Shown here in pieces: positions 43,067 through 51,514 of a stretch of DNA of 64,000 bases. Position 1 is the first letter of the stretch. Each line of letters starts with the position of its first letter. The notes under the pieces were generated by a model. That model worked only from the letters and a program-made list of their open reading frames with translations, searched no databases and was not told the origin of the DNA. The stretch is from Cypionkella psychrotolerans (GTDB lineage Bacteria; Pseudomonadota; Alphaproteobacteria; Rhodobacterales; Rhodobacteraceae). Location of the stretch: the NCBI RefSeq assembly GCF_001294535.1, contig NZ_LGIC01000034.1, positions 1 through 64,000 of the forward strand. Direction: 5' to 3'. The translations under genes and the position numbers were made by a program.

Positions 43067-44536
43067 TTAACGGATAAGGGCTTGGCGGAGGTTGGTGATG
43101 GCAGTTTTGATTTGTGTGGCGTCAAAGCTGCCAAAGCCGAGCAGCAGGCCGGAGGTGGGGGTGTGGGCGTAGAACGGGGAGAGGGCGCGGGTTTCGATGC
43201 CTGCCGCGCGCAGGGTGGAGGAAAGGTGCACATCGTCTAGGGGCGTGTGGAAGCGGAATAGCACATGCATACCTTGGTCACCGGGGGCGACGCCGCCGAA
43301 ATCGGCCAGTTGCGCGGCACATTCCGCCAGTAGGATCGCGCGGCGGGCAGCGAACAGCAGGCGGATGCGGCGGATATGGGCATCGTAATGGCCACCGGCG
43401 AGATAGGCTGCCAGCACGCGCTGATCGGTGCTTTGGGCGTGGCGATCCGCCAGCAACCGCGCACCCGCGAAGGCATCACTCAGGCGGGCGGGGGCGATCA
43501 GGTAGCCCAAGCGCAGGCCGGGGAACAGCATTTTGCTGAAGGTGCCAAGGTAGATCACCGCGCCTTCGGCGGCATCCAAACCCGCGAGGGCTGGGATCGG
43601 GCGGCCGTCGTAGCGCAATTCGCTGTCGTAGTCATCCTCGATGATCCACGCTTTGCGGGCCTGTGCCCAGTGCAGCAGGGCCAAGCGCCGCTCCATCGTT
43701 AGCACCGCGCCCAAGGGGTATTGGTGTGAGGGGGTGACATAGGCTCCGGCGGCATTGGGGGCCAGTGCCAAGCCTGCCGCGATGTTGAGGCCGTCGGCAT
43801 CGACGGGAACCGGGATGCCCGTCAGTCCGGCGTCTTGGATCACGGCGCGCAAAGGGATGTAGCCGGGGTTTTCCAACCAGACCTGATCTCCGGGTTGGAA
43901 CAGCACGCGGGCGGTCAGCGACAGGCCTTGCTGGGTGCCCGCGGTGATCAGGATTTGGTCGGGCGTGCAGGTGATGCCGCGCATGCGGCGGACATATTCC
44001 GCGATTTGGACACGCAGGGCGGGCAGACCGTGCGGGCCGGTGTAGGCTGCGTCGCGCCATGGCGTGCGGGCTTGGGCGATGGCGATACGAGTCCAAGCTT
44101 TGCCGGGGGCGAGGGTTTCATTCGGGGCGCTGATGGCGAGGGGGATCGCGGCTTGCACGGTGAGATTGCGGGCGACCTCGGCCAGTAAGGCGGCGCGGGG
44201 GGGCAGATCGGTACGCTGCGGGGCTTTGGGTTTTGCGCCGAGGGGTTGGGGTATGGTGATGTGGCCTTGCGGCACCACGCGGGTGCCTGATCCGAGCTTG
44301 GCCTCTAGATAGCCCTCGGCGATCAGTTGGGCATAGGCGGTATCGGCGGTCATCCGCGACACACCCAAGGCGGCGGCGAGGGCGCGGGTTGAGGGGACTT
44401 GCTCGGCAGGTCGCAGGGTGTGCGCGAGCACTGCTGTGCGCAGGTGTGCGGCGATTTGATCGGCCAGCGGGGCGGCGGAGGGGCCACGGTTTAGCGGGAT
44501 TTGAATTTGAAACGGGGCGGCGGCGGTTCTGCTCAT
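43067..44536 (-). CDS. MocR-type GntR/aminotransferase-like regulator
   Basis: 489 residues. The N-terminal GntR wHTH (LRPAEQVPSTRALAAALGVSRMTAD) is joined by a linker to a fold-type I aminotransferase domain. The PLP residues are seen as NPGYIPL, EDDYDSELRYDG (Asp) and the Lys of GTFSKMLFPGLRLGY. MocR/PdxR proteins sense PLP or amino-acid imines and bind direct repeats. The gene is divergent from a GNAT gene and a PNPOx-like gene, and two TACTGGC repeats lie between. Confidence 0.9.
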   Translation of the reverse strand: MSRTAAAPFQIQIPLNRGPSAAPLADQIAAHLRTAVLAHTLRPAEQVPSTRALAAALGVSRMTADTAYAQLIAEGYLEAKLGSGTRVVPQGHITIPQPLGAKPKAPQRTDLPPRAALLAEVARNLTVQAAIPLAISAPNETLAPGKAWTRIAIAQARTPWRDAAYTGPHGLPALRVQIAEYVRRMRGITCTPDQILITAGTQQGLSLTARVLFQPGDQVWLENPGYIPLRAVIQDAGLTGIPVPVDADGLNIAAGLALAPNAAGAYVTPSHQYPLGAVLTMERRLALLHWAQARKAWIIEDDYDSELRYDGRPIPALAGLDAAEGAVIYLGTFSKMLFPGLRLGYLIAPARLSDAFAGARLLADRHAQSTDQRVLAAYLAGGHYDAHIRRIRLLFAARRAILLAECAAQLADFGGVAPGDQGMHVLFRFHTPLDDVHLSSTLRAAGIETRALSPFYAHTPTSGLLLGFGSFDATQIKTAITNLRQALIR

Positions 44537-44555
44537 ACGGGTGGCGCCTCCTTTA

Positions 44556-44586
44556 TACTGGCTAGATGATTATTTCGATTACTGGC
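44556..44586. promoter_or_regulatory. direct repeats TACTGGC in the MocR divergent promoter
   Basis: TACTGGC at 44556-44562 and 44580-44586, 24 bases apart in the same orientation (about two helix turns), lie between the MocR gene and the GNAT gene. MocR regulators characteristically bind direct repeats. Confidence 0.55.
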
Positions 44587-44648
44587 CCTGTATATCTATC
44601 CGGTATCGTTCTAGCCATAGGGCATAGCCTTGCCGAAGGAGCATCCCC

Positions 44649-45332
44649 ATGGCCGAAAACATGCAGCATTGGACGCCGCGTCCACGCCCCGAAGCCGTGA
44701 CGCTGGAGGGGCGGTTTGTGCGGCTGGAAAAGCTGGAGGCAAAGCACGCAGCTCAGCTTTACGACGCCTCGGCCACCGTCGATGCCGATGCGAAGTTCAC
44801 TTGGCTTGCGGAAAATCCGCCAGAGGATCAGGCCAGTTTCCGTGCTTGGGTGGAGAAGGTTTCGGCCAGTACGGACCCGATTTACTTTGCCATCATCGAC
44901 AAGGCGACGGGTAAGGTTGCAGGGCGGCAGACTTTGATGCGGATTGATGCCGCCAATGGCGCGGTGGAGATCGGCAATATCTATTGGGGGCCGTTGATTG
45001 CGCGCAAGGCGGCGGCGACCGAGGCGTTGTTCCTGTTCGCGGAGTACGCATTTGATACGCTGGGCTATCGGCGGTTTGAGTGGAAGTGCAACAATGACAA
45101 TCTGCCGTCGAAGCAAGCGGCGCTGCGGTTTGGCTTTCAGTACGAGGGGCTGTTCCGGCAGCATTTTGTGATCAAGGGGCTGAACCGCGATACCGCTTGG
45201 TTTGCGATGATCGACAAGGATTGGGTTGCGCTGAAGCCTGCTTATGAAGCGTGGCTGTCGCCGGATAACTTCGATGCCGTCGGTGCGCAGAAGCGGCGTT
45301 TGGAAGATATTCGCGCCGATTTTGGCGCGTGA
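44649..45332 (+). CDS. GNAT-family acetyltransferase (RimJ/RimL-like)
   Basis: 227 residues of the Acetyltransf_3 type. The N-terminus is LEGRFVRLEKLEAKHAAQLYDA; the core strand-turn VAGRQTLMRIDAANGAVEIGNIYW, TEALFLFAEYAFDTLGYRRFEWKCNNDN and SKQAALRFGFQYEGLFRQHFV follow. Such proteins acetylate N-terminal residues of proteins or small amines. AAGGAG precedes the ATG. It is probably co-transcribed with the PNPOx-like gene 11 bases downstream and controlled by the divergent MocR protein. Confidence 0.85.
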   Translation: MAENMQHWTPRPRPEAVTLEGRFVRLEKLEAKHAAQLYDASATVDADAKFTWLAENPPEDQASFRAWVEKVSASTDPIYFAIIDKATGKVAGRQTLMRIDAANGAVEIGNIYWGPLIARKAAATEALFLFAEYAFDTLGYRRFEWKCNNDNLPSKQAALRFGFQYEGLFRQHFVIKGLNRDTAWFAMIDKDWVALKPAYEAWLSPDNFDAVGAQKRRLEDIRADFGA

Positions 45333-45342
45333 AGATATCCCG

Positions 45343-46056
45343 ATGACATCTGCATCCTATCCCGTTGATGCAACCAACCAGTTGAAGCGCCGCCATGATC
45401 GCGGCTTTTACGACCATGACACCGTGCATAAATTGCTCGACGCGGCGGTGTTGTGCCATGTGTCTTATGTGATTGACGGCGCGCCCTATTGCACGCCGAC
45501 TTTGTTCTGGCGCGAAGGATCGACGCTGTATTGGCACGGCAGCAGCGCCAGCCGGATGTTGCGCAATCAAAGCAAGGGCCAAGCCGCCTGCCTGACGGTG
45601 ACACATCTCGACAGCCTTGTGTTGGCGCGCTCGGGGTTCAACCATTCTGCCGATTACCGATCAGTGATGGCATTTGGTCAGGCGCGGTTGCTGGACGACC
45701 CTGCCGAAAAGGCGGCGGCGCTGGTGGCGGTGGTAGATCGGCTTTACCCCGGCCGCAGTGCGATGTTGCGGGCAACCTTGGCGCAAGAGGTGAAGGCGAC
45801 GGCGGTGGTGGCGATGGTGATTGAACGCGCCTCGGCCAAGATCCGGGCGCGCGGAGTGGTGGATGAAGACGAGGATTACGCGTTGCCGATCTATGCCGAG
45901 CGCTTACCCGTGCAGACCGTGATCGGCGCGCCGGAGCCCTGCCCGCGTTTGCTGACGGGGGTGACGCGGCCTGCGGCGCTGGACGGCTATCGGGCGGGGC
46001 GTGCGTTGGAGGATGCGCTGCGCGAGGCCCATGCAGCAAGTTTTTCCAAGGCATGA
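45343..46056 (+). CDS. pyridoxamine 5'-phosphate oxidase-family flavin-binding protein
   Basis: 237 residues. A split-barrel FMN-binding fold is indicated by RGFYDHDTVHKLLDAAVLCHV, the APYCTPTLFWREGSTLYWHG strand pair and SSASRMLRNQSKGQAACLTV. It is not housekeeping PdxH, and resembles the Pyridox_ox_2 group. The ATG at 45343 was chosen over a frame that opens inside the GNAT gene. Proximity to a MocR regulator hints at a vitamin B6 or amine link, as inference. Confidence 0.8.
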   Translation: MTSASYPVDATNQLKRRHDRGFYDHDTVHKLLDAAVLCHVSYVIDGAPYCTPTLFWREGSTLYWHGSSASRMLRNQSKGQAACLTVTHLDSLVLARSGFNHSADYRSVMAFGQARLLDDPAEKAAALVAVVDRLYPGRSAMLRATLAQEVKATAVVAMVIERASAKIRARGVVDEDEDYALPIYAERLPVQTVIGAPEPCPRLLTGVTRPAALDGYRAGRALEDALREAHAASFSKA

Positions 46057-46117
46057 TGGCGGTTAAAGTGGGCGCAATCGGCGGGGGCTGCACGCGAAGC
46101 GGTTGATCGGCGGGGGG

Positions 46118-46142
46118 TGTGGCCGTAACTGTGTTGGCCACA
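46118..46142. promoter_or_regulatory. TGTGGCC/GGCCACA inverted repeat upstream of the GntR gene
   Basis: Perfect 7-bp arms separated by 11 bases end 13 bases before the GntR ATG and abut its AAGGATA ribosome-binding region. It is a candidate autoregulatory or translational hairpin. Confidence 0.4.
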
Positions 46143-46155
46143 GAAGGATAATTTC

Positions 46156-46857
46156 ATGGCCAACACCCCTGCCCCGCCGCCTGAACGCAAGCGCGGCTCT
46201 GGCGTTAAGATGGTCTATGATCTGCTGCGCGATGACATTCTTGATCTGGTGATGCCGCCGGGCAGCCCGATTGATGAGGTGCAACTGGCGGAGCGGTTTG
46301 CAATCTCGCGCACGCCGATCCGCGAAGCTTTGGCGCGGCTGGCGATGGAGGGGTTGATCGACACGCTGCCGAACCGATCCACCATGGTGTCGCAGATCGA
46401 CTTTGTGAACCTGCACACATTTTTTGACGCGATCACGCTGATGTATCGGGTGACGACGCGATTGGCGGCGCAGAACTGGCGGGCGGGTGATCTGGAGGTG
46501 ATCCGGGCGCATCAGGCGGATTACCGCGCGGCGTTTGAAGCGCATGATGCTTTGGCAATGATTGGCACCAACCGCGATTTTCACGCTGCCATCGCGGAGG
46601 CGGGTCGGAATCCGTATTATCTGGCGCTGTTTTTGCGGTTGCTGGATGAGGGGAGGCGGATTTTGCGGTTGTATTATCAATCGTTTGACGACCGCCCACC
46701 GGCTTCGGTGATCACCGAGCATGAGGATATTATTATCGCGATTGCGGCGCGGGATGTGGCGCGCGCGGATGTGCTGGCGAAGGCGCATGCGGATCAGATT
46801 GTCGGGCAAATCCAGCGGTTGATGGCGCGGGACCAGCGGCAGGATATTGCTTTGTAG
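46156..46857 (+). CDS. GntR/FadR-family (FCD) transcription regulator
   Basis: 233 residues with the wHTH from KMVYDLLRDDILDLVMPPG through ISRTPIREALARLAMEGL, and an FCD domain (DFHAAIAEAGRNPYYLALF, ITEHEDIIIAIAARD). It shares long blocks with the regulator at 15437-16150, including NRST-V-ID after the HTH and the FH-AIAEAG-NPY stretch, so the two are paralogues. It stands in tandem with a DapA-family gene 126 bases downstream, with a palindrome between. Confidence 0.9.
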   Translation: MANTPAPPPERKRGSGVKMVYDLLRDDILDLVMPPGSPIDEVQLAERFAISRTPIREALARLAMEGLIDTLPNRSTMVSQIDFVNLHTFFDAITLMYRVTTRLAAQNWRAGDLEVIRAHQADYRAAFEAHDALAMIGTNRDFHAAIAEAGRNPYYLALFLRLLDEGRRILRLYYQSFDDRPPASVITEHEDIIIAIAARDVARADVLAKAHADQIVGQIQRLMARDQRQDIAL

Positions 46858-46872
46858 GGTTGGCCTCAGCTT

Positions 46873-46904
46873 CTTGTCGACAAGTAAAATACAATGTGTA
46901 TATT
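46873..46904 (+). promoter_or_regulatory. promoter with an overlapping palindromic operator before the DapA-family gene
   Basis: CTTGTCGACAAG (46873-46884) is a perfect 12-bp palindrome. Overlapping it, TCGACA (46877-46882) and TATATT (46899-46904) form a -35/-10 pair with 16-bp spacing. A GntR repressor bound here would block the polymerase. A second palindrome, CGGCAGCTGCCG (46926-46937), lies in the leader. Confidence 0.65.
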
Positions 46905-46983
46905 AAAACGGAGAAGTGATTCATCCGGCAGCTGCCGCATGGCGTCACAGGGTCCAGCCGTGATTTTTACAGGGATGAAGCAG

Positions 46984-47946
46984 ATGCAATCCGAGCTCTT
47001 TTCAGGGGTGATCCCCGCGTTGATGACGCCTTGCACGGCGGACCGCAGCCCGGATTTTGACGCTTTGGTGCGCGAAGCACAGGAGTTGGTCGCGGCGGGG
47101 ATGTCGGCGGTGGTCTATTGCGGCTCGATGGGGGATTGGCCGCTGCTGACCGATGCGCAGCGGATGGAAGGCGTGGCGCGGCTGGTGGCGGCGGGGATCA
47201 AGGTTGTGGTCGGCACCGGGGCGATTAATACCGCGTCGGCGGTGGCGCTTGCGCGTCATGCGGCGGAAGTGGGCGCGCATGGGCTGATGGTGATCCCGCG
47301 GGTGCTGTCGCGCGGGCCCTCGCCCAGCGCGCAGAAGGCGCATTTCAAGGCGATTTTGTCTGCCGCGCCCGATCTGCCTGCGGTGATCTACAACAGCCCG
47401 TATTATGGCTTTGTCACCCGCGCCGATCTGTTCACCGCGCTCAAGGCCGAACATCCCAATCTGGTGGGTTTCAAGGAGTTCGGTGGCCCTGCTGAGATGC
47501 GCTATGCGGGGGAGTTTATCACCTCGGCGGGCGACGGTGTGACGCTGATGGTGGGGGTGGATACCGGGGTGGTGAACGGGTTTGTCAACTGCGGGGCGTC
47601 GGGGGCGATCACCGGGATTGGTTGCGTGTTGCCGCGCCCGGTGCTGACCCTGTGCAACCTGTCACGGGCGGCGGCTGCGGGGGATGTGGAGGCCCGGCAG
47701 AAGGCGCTGGAGTTGGAAGCGGCGTTTGCGGTGCTGTCGTCGTTCGATGAGGGCCCGGATTTGGTGTTGTATTTCAAATACCTGTTGGAGTTGCAGGGCG
47801 AGGCGGAATATGCGCTGCATTTCAATGAGACCGATGTGTTGAGTGCCAGCCAGCGTGGCTACGCCGAGGCGCAGTTCAAGCTGTTTACCGCTTGGTATGA
47901 TGTCTGGAGCAAGCAGGGCGGCGTTGTGGCGCGCTGTTTGGCCTGA
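46984..47946 (+). CDS. DapA-family (class I pyruvate-dependent) lyase/deaminase
   Basis: 320 residues, TIM barrel. The GTTGE-type loop is YCGSMGDWPLLTD, the Tyr is in AVIYNSPYYGF, and the Schiff-base Lys in LVGFKEFGGPA. It carries a longer C-terminus (SASQRGYAEAQFKLFTAWYD) than the member at 16307 and is only moderately similar to it. The start at 46984 has AGGGA at suitable distance; an ATG three codons earlier is possible. The substrate is unknown, and hydroxyproline-type pyrroline deaminases are among its relatives. Confidence 0.8.
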   Translation: MQSELFSGVIPALMTPCTADRSPDFDALVREAQELVAAGMSAVVYCGSMGDWPLLTDAQRMEGVARLVAAGIKVVVGTGAINTASAVALARHAAEVGAHGLMVIPRVLSRGPSPSAQKAHFKAILSAAPDLPAVIYNSPYYGFVTRADLFTALKAEHPNLVGFKEFGGPAEMRYAGEFITSAGDGVTLMVGVDTGVVNGFVNCGASGAITGIGCVLPRPVLTLCNLSRAAAAGDVEARQKALELEAAFAVLSSFDEGPDLVLYFKYLLELQGEAEYALHFNETDVLSASQRGYAEAQFKLFTAWYDVWSKQGGVVARCLA

Positions 47947-47969
47947 TCGGCGAGGCCTGATCGGCTGGG

Positions 47970-47990
47970 TTCCCTACACGCCGTAGGGAA
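47970..47990. terminator. hairpin between convergent genes
   Basis: TTCCCTAC-ACGCC-GTAGGGAA is a perfect 8-bp stem spanning the gap between the DapA-family stop and the aldehyde dehydrogenase stop, which lies inside it. There is no T-run, so it is a weak bidirectional terminator candidate. Confidence 0.45.
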
Positions 47991-50352
47991 TCCAGATGTT
48001 CTTCACCTCGGTCGCGTGGCGCAGCCAATCCGCGCCCTCGGCGCTGGGGTGGTGCCAATCGGTGAGGCGTCCGTGATCGACAAAGGTGCGCTTGAGATTG
48101 CTGGCGGAGAGGCGTTCGGCCGACTCTGACAGCGCTTCGGAGCCGAAGGCCCAGAGCGCATCGACATCGGCATGGGTGGCGAGGGCTTCCGCCAAGGGCT
48201 GCGGATCACCGGTGACGATGTTCAAGACGCCGTCGGGCATATCCGAGGTTTCTAGCACGCCGTAGAAATCGGTGGCCGACAGCGGATGCGGCGCGGATGG
48301 CACGGCAACGACGCGGTTGCCCATGGCGATCAGCGGGGCGGTCAGGCTGATCAGGCCCAGCAGCGGCGCTTCGGGCGGGCAGATCACGCCGACCACGCCG
48401 ATCGGTTCGTGCATCGCCAAAGCCACACCGCGCAGGGGCGGGGCGTGGACGCTGCCTTCGTATTTATCCGCCCAAGCGGCATAGCTGAACAGGCGCTCGA
48501 TGGAGGCTGCAACTTCGGCATCAGCCTTTGCCGCGCCCTGCCCTGTCATCGCGCTGATCCTGCTTGCGAATTCTGTGGCGCGGGCGGAGAGGTTTTCGGC
48601 GATGTAATACAGCACTTGCGCGCGATTGTGGGCGGTAGCGTTGGCCCAAGCTTCGGCTTTGCGGGCGGCGGAGACGGCGTTGCGGATGTCTTTGCGGTTG
48701 CCCTCGCCGACTTCGGCGATCAGCGCGCCTCTGGGGGTCAACACCGGGCGAGAATAGTTGCCATCGGGGCGGGCCTGTTTGCCTGCGATGAACAGCTTGG
48801 CAGTGCGGTCGATAGTGGGAGCGACGAAATCGGCTATCGAAGCCGAGCGGGCGGTGATCGGTGGCTGTGCAGGGCGCAATTTGCGGCCCAGCATGGCCTT
48901 GGGTTTGAGGTATTCATAAGCCCCTTCGCGGCCACCTTCACGACCAAAGCCGGATTCTTTGCGGCCGCCAAAGCCGACGGCTGCATCGAACAGGTTGGTG
49001 GCGTTGACCCAGACCACGCCGGCCTCGACCTTCGCGGCGACTTGCAGCGCGAGGCTGATGGATTCGCTCCAAATGCTGGCGGACAGGCCGTAGCGGGAGT
49101 GGTTGGCCAGTTGCACTGACTCGTCCGGGGTGCGGAAGGTTATGGTGACGGCGACGGGGCCGAAGATTTCTTCTTGCGCGACGATGTGGGCGGGTTGCAC
49201 GCCTGTCAGCAGGGTTGGCGGGTAGAAGCAGCCGTTGGTCGGAAGGTCCATCGCAGCTTGATACAGCGTGGCACCTTCGGCGACGCCTTGAGCGACCAGA
49301 GCGCGGATGCGGTCCAGTTGCACCGGGGCGACGATGGCCCCCATGTCGATGGATTTGTCGAGGGGGGAGCCTACGCGCAGATTATCCATCCGGCGTTTCA
49401 AACGGCGGATGAAATCTTCGGCGATGCCCTCTTGCAGCAACAGCCGTGAGCCTGCGCAGCAGACCTGGCCTTGGTTGAACCAGATTGCATCGACGACGCC
49501 TTCGACCGCGCCATCGAGATCGGCATCGTCGAATACGATGAACGGGGATTTGCCGCCGAGTTCCAACGTCAGCGACTTGCCAGTGCCTGCGATGCGTTGG
49601 CGGATCAGGCGGCCGACTTCGGTGGACCCGGTGAAGGCTATTTTGTCGATGCCGGGGTGATCGACCAGCAGCGCGCCCGTGTCGCCTTCACCTGTGACGA
49701 TGTTGATGACGCCTGCGGGCAGGCCAGCGGCTTGCGCCAGTTCGGCAAACAGCAGCGCGGTGAGTGAGGTGTATTCGGCGGGTTTCAGCACCACGGTGTT
49801 GCCCAAGGCTAAGGCGGGGGCGAGTTTCCAGGCCAGCATCAGGAACGGGAAATTCCATGGGATGATCTGGCCGACCACGCCCAGCGGGGCATGATCGGGG
49901 AAGGCGGTGGCTTGAAGTTGCGCCCAGCCAGCGTGATGGGTGAAGTGGCGGGCGGCGAGAGGTACGTCGATGTCGCGGGTTTCGCGGATGGGTTTGCCGT
50001 TGTCGATGGCCTCCACCACGGCGATCAGTCGGGCGTGGCGTTGGATCATCCGGGCGAGGGCATAGAGGTGACGGGCGCGGGCGTGGCCTGTCAGTTTCGC
50101 CCATGGGGATTGGGCTTTGCGGGCGGCGGTGACGGCGGCATCGACTTCGGCGGCGGTGCCGCGCGCGAGATGGGCCAAGGGCTTGCCCGTGGCGGGTTCA
50201 AAGGTTTGAAAGCTGTGGTCGGGCGTGGTGAAGCTGCCCGCGATGAAATGACCAAAGCTGTGATCGTGGCGGGCCAGCCAAGCGCGGGCCTCGGTGTCGG
50301 ATTCTGGCGAAAGGCCATAGGACATATCATCGAAATACTTTGCAATGCTCAT
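47974..50352 (-). CDS. double-domain aldehyde dehydrogenase (ALDH16-like)
   Basis: 792 residues, two ALDH domains. The first (about 30-480) is complete, with [28 protein letters not shown] and the Cys in NQGQVCCAGSR. The second (about 515-790) keeps the Rossmann-like part (LFIAGKQARPDG, EPIGVVGVICPPEAPLLGL) but has no catalytic Cys motif and ends early, so it is probably structural. This matches the ALDH16 arrangement. It follows deoC by three bases, suggesting removal of acetaldehyde formed by DeoC. Confidence 0.9.
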   Translation of the reverse strand: MSIAKYFDDMSYGLSPESDTEARAWLARHDHSFGHFIAGSFTTPDHSFQTFEPATGKPLAHLARGTAAEVDAAVTAARKAQSPWAKLTGHARARHLYALARMIQRHARLIAVVEAIDNGKPIRETRDIDVPLAARHFTHHAGWAQLQATAFPDHAPLGVVGQIIPWNFPFLMLAWKLAPALALGNTVVLKPAEYTSLTALLFAELAQAAGLPAGVINIVTGEGDTGALLVDHPGIDKIAFTGSTEVGRLIRQRIAGTGKSLTLELGGKSPFIVFDDADLDGAVEGVVDAIWFNQGQVCCAGSRLLLQEGIAEDFIRRLKRRMDNLRVGSPLDKSIDMGAIVAPVQLDRIRALVAQGVAEGATLYQAAMDLPTNGCFYPPTLLTGVQPAHIVAQEEIFGPVAVTITFRTPDESVQLANHSRYGLSASIWSESISLALQVAAKVEAGVVWVNATNLFDAAVGFGGRKESGFGREGGREGAYEYLKPKAMLGRKLRPAQPPITARSASIADFVAPTIDRTAKLFIAGKQARPDGNYSRPVLTPRGALIAEVGEGNRKDIRNAVSAARKAEAWANATAHNRAQVLYYIAENLSARATEFASRISAMTGQGAAKADAEVAASIERLFSYAAWADKYEGSVHAPPLRGVALAMHEPIGVVGVICPPEAPLLGLISLTAPLIAMGNRVVAVPSAPHPLSATDFYGVLETSDMPDGVLNIVTGDPQPLAEALATHADVDALWAFGSEALSESAERLSASNLKRTFVDHGRLTDWHHPSAEGADWLRHATEVKNIWIPYGV

Positions 50353-50355
50353 CGG

Positions 50356-51366
50356 TTATCCGATCGGGTGACGGTTGAAGGCAGAATAGCCGCCGGTGAG
50401 ATGGGTTTCGAGTTGGCGTTCGATGTCGGCCAGAAGGCTGGAGGCACCAATGCGGAAAAGGTCGGGTTCCAGCCACGGGCGGCCCAATTCTTCCTTCATC
50501 AAGAACTGCTGCATCAGCACGTCTTTGGTGGTGGCAATGCCGCCTGCGGGTTTGTAGCCAACGCGATATCCGGTGCGGTCATGGTAATCGCGAATGGTGC
50601 GGATCATCGTCAGGGTCACGGCGGGCGTGGCGTTGACGGCCTCTTTCCCGGTGGAGGTTTTGATGAAATCCGCGCCTGCCATCATGCAGACAAGGCTGGC
50701 TTGCGCGACATTGCGCAGGGTTTTCAATTCGCCCGTCGCGAGGATGGCTTTGACATGGGCAGCGCCACAAGCGGCGCGGAAATCGCGCATTTCATTGTAG
50801 AGGGCTTGCCAGTTGCCGGTTAGCACATGTTCGCGGGTGATGACGATATCGATCTCGGCGGCGCCATCGGCGACCGAGGCCGCGATCTCGCGCAGCTTTA
50901 CATCATGCGGCGCAAGGCCCGCCGGAAAGCCCGTTGAGACAGCCGCGACGGGTATTCCTGTGCCTGCCAGCGCTTCGACAGCCGTGGCAACGAAGCGGTG
51001 ATAGACGCAGACAGCACCCGTGGTGATGCGGCGATCCGCCATGCCCAGCGCCTCTTGCAAGGCGGGGGTCAGCGGTTGTGCCGCCTTGGCGCAGAGCCTG
51101 CGGACGCGTCCGGCGGTGTCATCCCCGCTGAGGGTGGTAAGATCGATACAGGTGAGGGCTTTCAGCAACCAAGCCGCCTGCGCATCTTTTTTGACGCTAC
51201 GCCGACCGGGCAGGCTGGTGACGCGCCGATCAGTGGCGGATTGGTTGACCCGTGTTTGCGCGATCCATTCCAGATCGAGCGGCATCCCGGCATTGCGCGC
51301 AGCATGGCCAACCGCCTGCTGCACCGAGGCGACCTTAGCCTGTGTTTTCGGCTGCAATATCGTCAC
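50356..51366 (-). CDS. deoC: deoxyribose-phosphate aldolase
   Basis: 336 residues, DeoC/class I aldolase, longer than the bacterial form at its N-terminus, like the eukaryote-like subgroup. It cleaves 2-deoxyribose 5-phosphate to acetaldehyde and glyceraldehyde 3-phosphate. The proton-relay and Schiff-base lysines are in VKAILATGELK, DFIKTSTGKEA and GYKPAGGI. I chose the GTG at 51366 with GGAGGG six bases upstream. It is between a DeoR-type regulator and the ALDH gene. Confidence 0.9.
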   Translation of the reverse strand: MTILQPKTQAKVASVQQAVGHAARNAGMPLDLEWIAQTRVNQSATDRRVTSLPGRRSVKKDAQAAWLLKALTCIDLTTLSGDDTAGRVRRLCAKAAQPLTPALQEALGMADRRITTGAVCVYHRFVATAVEALAGTGIPVAAVSTGFPAGLAPHDVKLREIAASVADGAAEIDIVITREHVLTGNWQALYNEMRDFRAACGAAHVKAILATGELKTLRNVAQASLVCMMAGADFIKTSTGKEAVNATPAVTLTMIRTIRDYHDRTGYRVGYKPAGGIATTKDVLMQQFLMKEELGRPWLEPDLFRIGASSLLADIERQLETHLTGGYSAFNRHPIG

Positions 51367-51445
51367 CAAATACCCTCCGCTGCGCGAAATTTCCGAGGCA
51401 ATCCGGCGCGAGTCTTTCGAGCCGATTCGACTCAATGCCTGCTTT

Positions 51446-51484
51446 CGTTATTTTTATATCATTATATTTGTTATAATTACAACA
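51446..51484. promoter_or_regulatory. two operator copies before deoC
   Basis: CGTTAT-TTTT-ATATCA (51446-51461) and TGTTAT-AATT-ACAACA (51469-51484), starting 23 bases apart, match the perfect inverted repeat at 52268-52283. All three are followed by TTA. They lie in an A+T-rich gap between the regulator stop and the deoC start. Confidence 0.7.
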
Positions 51485-51514
51485 TTACTTTTCGCGCAGA
51501 GGAGAGCACCGGCC

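Noticed and set aside
42973-43233. Small minus-strand frame between the DUF1007 and MocR genes
   Set aside because: Pro/Ser-rich, overlaps the MocR C-terminus in another frame and has no start signal.
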